DNA of 64,000 bases from Hyphobacterium sp. CCMP332. Lineage in GTDB: Bacteria > Bacteroidota > Bacteroidia > Cytophagales > CCMP332. The notes below the pieces were generated by a model. The model was not told where the DNA came from, searched no databases, and worked only from the letters and a program-made list of their open reading frames with translations. The stretch covers positions 1,900,001 through 1,964,000 of the forward strand of contig CP058647.1 in the NCBI GenBank assembly GCA_014323545.1, given 5' to 3'. Each line of letters begins with the position of its first letter. The first letter of the stretch is position 1. Below, one piece after another: positions 61,784 to 64,000 of the stretch. The position numbers and the translations under genes were made by a program.

Positions 61784-63304
61784 TTAGCCAATTTTCTCAA
61801 TTGCGAGATTTAAACGGGCAATAAGTTCTTTTTTCCCTAATATTTCCAGTAAAATCATCAAATCAGGTCCCATACCTTCACCTGTCACAGCCAATCTCAG
61901 AGCTGGCATTACTTTACCCATTTTAATACCCAATTCCGCCGTTGTATTGTAATACAACTGTTTTATTTTATCAGCTTTAAAATCATTTAGATTTTCAAGG
62001 TTTTCTACAAATTGCTTTATTGCTCTTTTGGCATCCATGTCCCATTTTTTCTCAACAACTTTCGGATCGTAATTTACAGGACGTTCGAAACAAGTGCGAC
62101 TTTCATCAAATAGGTCAGAGGGGAATACCAATCTTTCCTTTACAAGCTCAATAATATCATTGAGTTTTTCTTCATTGTATTCAAGGCCTTCTTTTTTAAG
62201 ATCTTCAATAAGGAATTGCGATAATTCCGAATTTGATTTTTCGCGCAAATAGTGCTGATTGAACCACTTGGCCTTTTCAATGTCAAATTTCGTTCCCGCT
62301 TTTCCAATTCTGGAAATACTGAATTTTTCAATAAGATCATCCATACTGAAAAATTCTTCATTATTTCCCGGACTCCAACCAAGCATTGCGAGAAAGTTAT
62401 TCATCGTTTCAGGAAGAAATCCCCTTTCTCTAAAGCCTGTACTTTTTTCTCCCGTTTCCGGGTCGGTCCAATTCAAAGGAAATACTGGAAAACCCAGCTT
62501 GTCTCCATCTCTTTTACTCAATTTTCCATTTCCATCAGGTTTTAGGATTAGTGGCAAATGAGCGAATTCAGGCATTTCACTTTCCCAACCGAGATACTTG
62601 TATAAAAGGACATGCAAAGGTGCAGAAGGCAGCCATTCTTCACCTCTTATCACATGAGTGATCTTCATAAAGTGGTCATCTACTACATTGGCCAAATGGT
62701 AGGTGGGCATTCCATCGGACTTTAAAATAACCTTGTCGTCGATGGTTTCTGACTCTACCATTACCCATCCACGAACAAGATCATTCAGTCTTACCTCCTC
62801 TTTTCTGGGAACTTTTATACGCACAACATAGGGCTCACCTGAGTTTAAACGCTTTTTTACTTCGTCTTCGGGCAGTGTGAGAGAGTTTTTCATGCTTTCT
62901 CGTGTCACAGAATTGTACTGCGGATTAGGAACCCTTGCCGCTTTAAGCCTTTCACGCATGACATCCAGCTCTTGAGGTGTGTCAAAAGCATAATATGCAT
63001 TTCCGTTTTCGATTAGTCGATCGGCATATTGCTTGTACATATTTTTTCTTTCAGATTGTCTGTAGGGCTCATATTTTCCAGGATTAAGTGGGCTCTCATC
63101 CGGAGAAATGCCCAGCCACTCCAAAGATTCCATTATGTATGCTTCAGCACCCGGAACAAAACGCGTTTGATCAGTGTCTTCAATTCTTAGTACAAAAGTC
63201 CCACCTTGATTTTTTGCAAAAAGAAAATTAAATAATGCTGTTCTTACTCCTCCTATATGCAACGGCCCGGTAGGACTCGGCGCAAATCTTACTCTTACCG
63301 ACAT
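61784..63304 (-). CDS. gltX: Glutamyl-tRNA synthetase
   Basis: Charges tRNA-Glu. 506 aa from the ATG giving MSVRVRFAPSPTGPLHIGG; a TTG two codons upstream is an alternative. Class I motifs: HIGH-like PSPTGPLHIGG near 9-19 and KMSKS-like KLSKRDGDK near 255-263. TALFNFLFAKNQGGTFVLRIEDTD spreads over 22-45. The discriminating-type C-terminal helical domain is present (about 340-506). The unit runs ridA, a 155-aa protein, gltX, then the small charged protein. Confidence 0.96.
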   Translation of the reverse strand: MSVRVRFAPSPTGPLHIGGVRTALFNFLFAKNQGGTFVLRIEDTDQTRFVPGAEAYIMESLEWLGISPDESPLNPGKYEPYRQSERKNMYKQYADRLIENGNAYYAFDTPQELDVMRERLKAARVPNPQYNSVTRESMKNSLTLPEDEVKKRLNSGEPYVVRIKVPRKEEVRLNDLVRGWVMVESETIDDKVILKSDGMPTYHLANVVDDHFMKITHVIRGEEWLPSAPLHVLLYKYLGWESEMPEFAHLPLILKPDGNGKLSKRDGDKLGFPVFPLNWTDPETGEKSTGFRERGFLPETMNNFLAMLGWSPGNNEEFFSMDDLIEKFSISRIGKAGTKFDIEKAKWFNQHYLREKSNSELSQFLIEDLKKEGLEYNEEKLNDIIELVKERLVFPSDLFDESRTCFERPVNYDPKVVEKKWDMDAKRAIKQFVENLENLNDFKADKIKQLYYNTTAELGIKMGKVMPALRLAVTGEGMGPDLMILLEILGKKELIARLNLAIEKIG

Positions 63305-63364
63305 AGTCAAAAATTTTGTGCAAAAGTATAAAAGAAGGGGCGTTTATCTTAGAAAATGCAAGGT

Positions 63365-63832
63365 TCAATTGAATATCTGTAAAAGCAGTTCGCGACTTTT
63401 TTTTGAATGAAGATTAAAATTACCTAGGACTATAGAATAATTGATGAGTAATATAACAATAGCCGCTAATGAATATTCTATTTTGAATGATATTAATAGA
63501 AAGAAAACAGCAGCCAGAATGCAAATTGATGTCCATAAACTCAGGTACAATTTGGAACCTCTAAACAGGTCATACTCCAATTTAAGGAGTGATTCATCTT
63601 CGCCTTCAACAAATTCTCCGCGAATCATCGGAATAAAATATTGAGGATAAGATGTGTTTTGGGAAATGATGAAAGAATTTTCTTTTAACAAGCCGTTGAA
63701 AAAAATATTCTCAGTGTCTTTTGAGTTTTTCCGACTTGGAGATGCGACTTTCTTCTTGAGTTTATCAAGTAAAATGTGTTGAGGTGTAGTAAACAAATGT
63801 GTCTCCCGGATGTAAAGTCCTGGAAAATACAT
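63365..63832 (-). CDS. Small membrane protein of unknown function
   Basis: 155 aa. The first 90 residues are soluble and basic-to-neutral with HLFTTPQHILLDKLKKKVASPSR near 12-34 and a YPQYFIPMIRGEF segment near 62-74. Two hydrophobic helices at about 96-113 and 117-137 are followed by a charged C-terminus (NLHSKKSRELLLQ). I do not recognise a family. Its start codon overlaps the ridA-type stop by one base (TAATG), so the two are co-translated. Confidence 0.5.
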   Translation of the reverse strand: MYFPGLYIRETHLFTTPQHILLDKLKKKVASPSRKNSKDTENIFFNGLLKENSFIISQNTSYPQYFIPMIRGEFVEGEDESLLKLEYDLFRGSKLYLSLWTSICILAAVFFLLISFKIEYSLAAIVILLINYSIVLGNFNLHSKKSRELLLQIFN

Positions 63833-64000
63833 TATTTAACTGCAATGCAGGAAATTTCCACATTTACATCTTTCGGTAAACGAGATACTTCAACTGTTTC
63901 TCTTGCGGGGGGGTCCTCTTTAAAGAAATTGCCATAGACCTGATTTACTTTGATAAAATCATCCAAATTCTTTAAGAAAATACTGCATTTAACTACGTGT
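63832..64000 (-). CDS. RidA (YjgF/UK114) family protein, 3' end only
   Basis: The 55 visible residues are the C-terminal half of a RidA-type protein; the gene continues past the window edge. The family end is clear: VVKCSIFLKNLDDFIKVNQVYGNFF, then DPPARETVEVSRLPKDVNVEISCIAVK. The RidA active-site arginine lies in PPAREtv. The usual enzyme deaminates reactive enamine/imine intermediates from PLP enzymes. The tail keeps the VEISCIA form in place of the more common VEIEAIA. Confidence 0.85.
   Translation of the reverse strand, partial: HVVKCSIFLKNLDDFIKVNQVYGNFFKEDPPARETVEVSRLPKDVNVEISCIAVK

Noticed and set aside
1-64000. CRISPR arrays, insertion sequences, prophage, toxin-antitoxin or restriction systems
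   Set aside because: I saw no regularly spaced repeats, transposase, integrase, phage structural or defence genes; gene content is core-genome throughout.

Overview
The window reads as chromosomal DNA of a marine-type or environmental Bacteroidota, most likely a member of the Cytophagales. The support is the gene content: a type IX secretion (T9SS) cargo protein with a C-terminal sorting domain, a TonB-dependent receptor behind a TPP riboswitch, TonB-CTD proteins, a DUF2147 protein, the Bacteroidota form of arginine decarboxylase, an AccD without its zinc ribbon, GH3-family and AIM24-family proteins, and recurrent TAnnTTTG boxes just upstream of genes. The DNA is AT-rich and compact, with many 1-8 bp stop/start overlaps. 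I see no insertion sequence, prophage, CRISPR array or rRNA. There is one tRNA gene (His, GTG).

Layout from the left. 1-1.3 kb: the end of a TerC-like membrane protein, a SRPBCC protein and a DUF2147 protein. 1.4-4.6 kb: a polyamine operon of arginine decarboxylase, agmatinase and a deoxyhypusine-synthase-like aminobutyl transferase. 4.7-6.6 kb: a secreted T9SS protein with Asp-box repeats. 6.7-9.9 kb (minus): dusB, an EamA transporter and an unknown membrane protein. 10-14 kb (plus): a CPBP protease, DUF2007, cdsA, glutamate dehydrogenase and psd (phospholipid synthesis). 14-16.5 kb (minus): msrC, a lipoprotein and ribD. 16.5-28.5 kb (mostly plus): prmC, glyS, two pterin-dehydratase-like genes, capA, rsmI, lnt, an inositol-phosphatase gene, recJ, lptB and a GH3 protein. 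28.5-29.6 kb (minus): two thioredoxin-fold genes. 29.6-30.0 kb: the only long gene-free stretch, AT-rich and carrying DnaA-box sequences. 30-42 kb (mostly minus): a ClC channel, purE/purK, tRNA-His, a ROK kinase and mfd. 42.5-49.4 kb: a lipoprotein, the 2-oxoglutarate dehydrogenase E2 and E1 genes and a saccharopine-dehydrogenase-like gene. 49.6-59.7 kb (plus): accD, an nqrF without other nqr genes, a ureohydrolase-fold protein lacking metal ligands with two TonB-CTD paralogues, pnuC with a NadR-like kinase, a TerB-like gene, the TPP riboswitch with its receptor, and an AI-2E family permease. 59.7-64 kb (mostly minus): a J-domain protein, a 57-aa FeoB-associated Cys-rich protein (plus), AIM24, gltX and the end of a ridA-type gene.

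Most of the window is ordinary core genome. The points that stand out are the polyamine operon ending in a DHS-like enzyme; four proteins that keep an enzyme fold or zinc-binding fold but have lost diagnostic residues (ureohydrolase, pterin dehydratase copy 2, thiamine-pyrophosphokinase-like, AccD zinc ribbon); a pair of double TonB-CTD proteins with no visible membrane anchor; the TPP-riboswitch receptor beside pnuC and a kinase; a dusB/CPBP divergent promoter whose inverted repeat contains both outward -33 elements; and the DnaA-box cluster. I found no clear defence or mobile system. Everything here rests on reading the sequence and on family knowledge; no database search was run.
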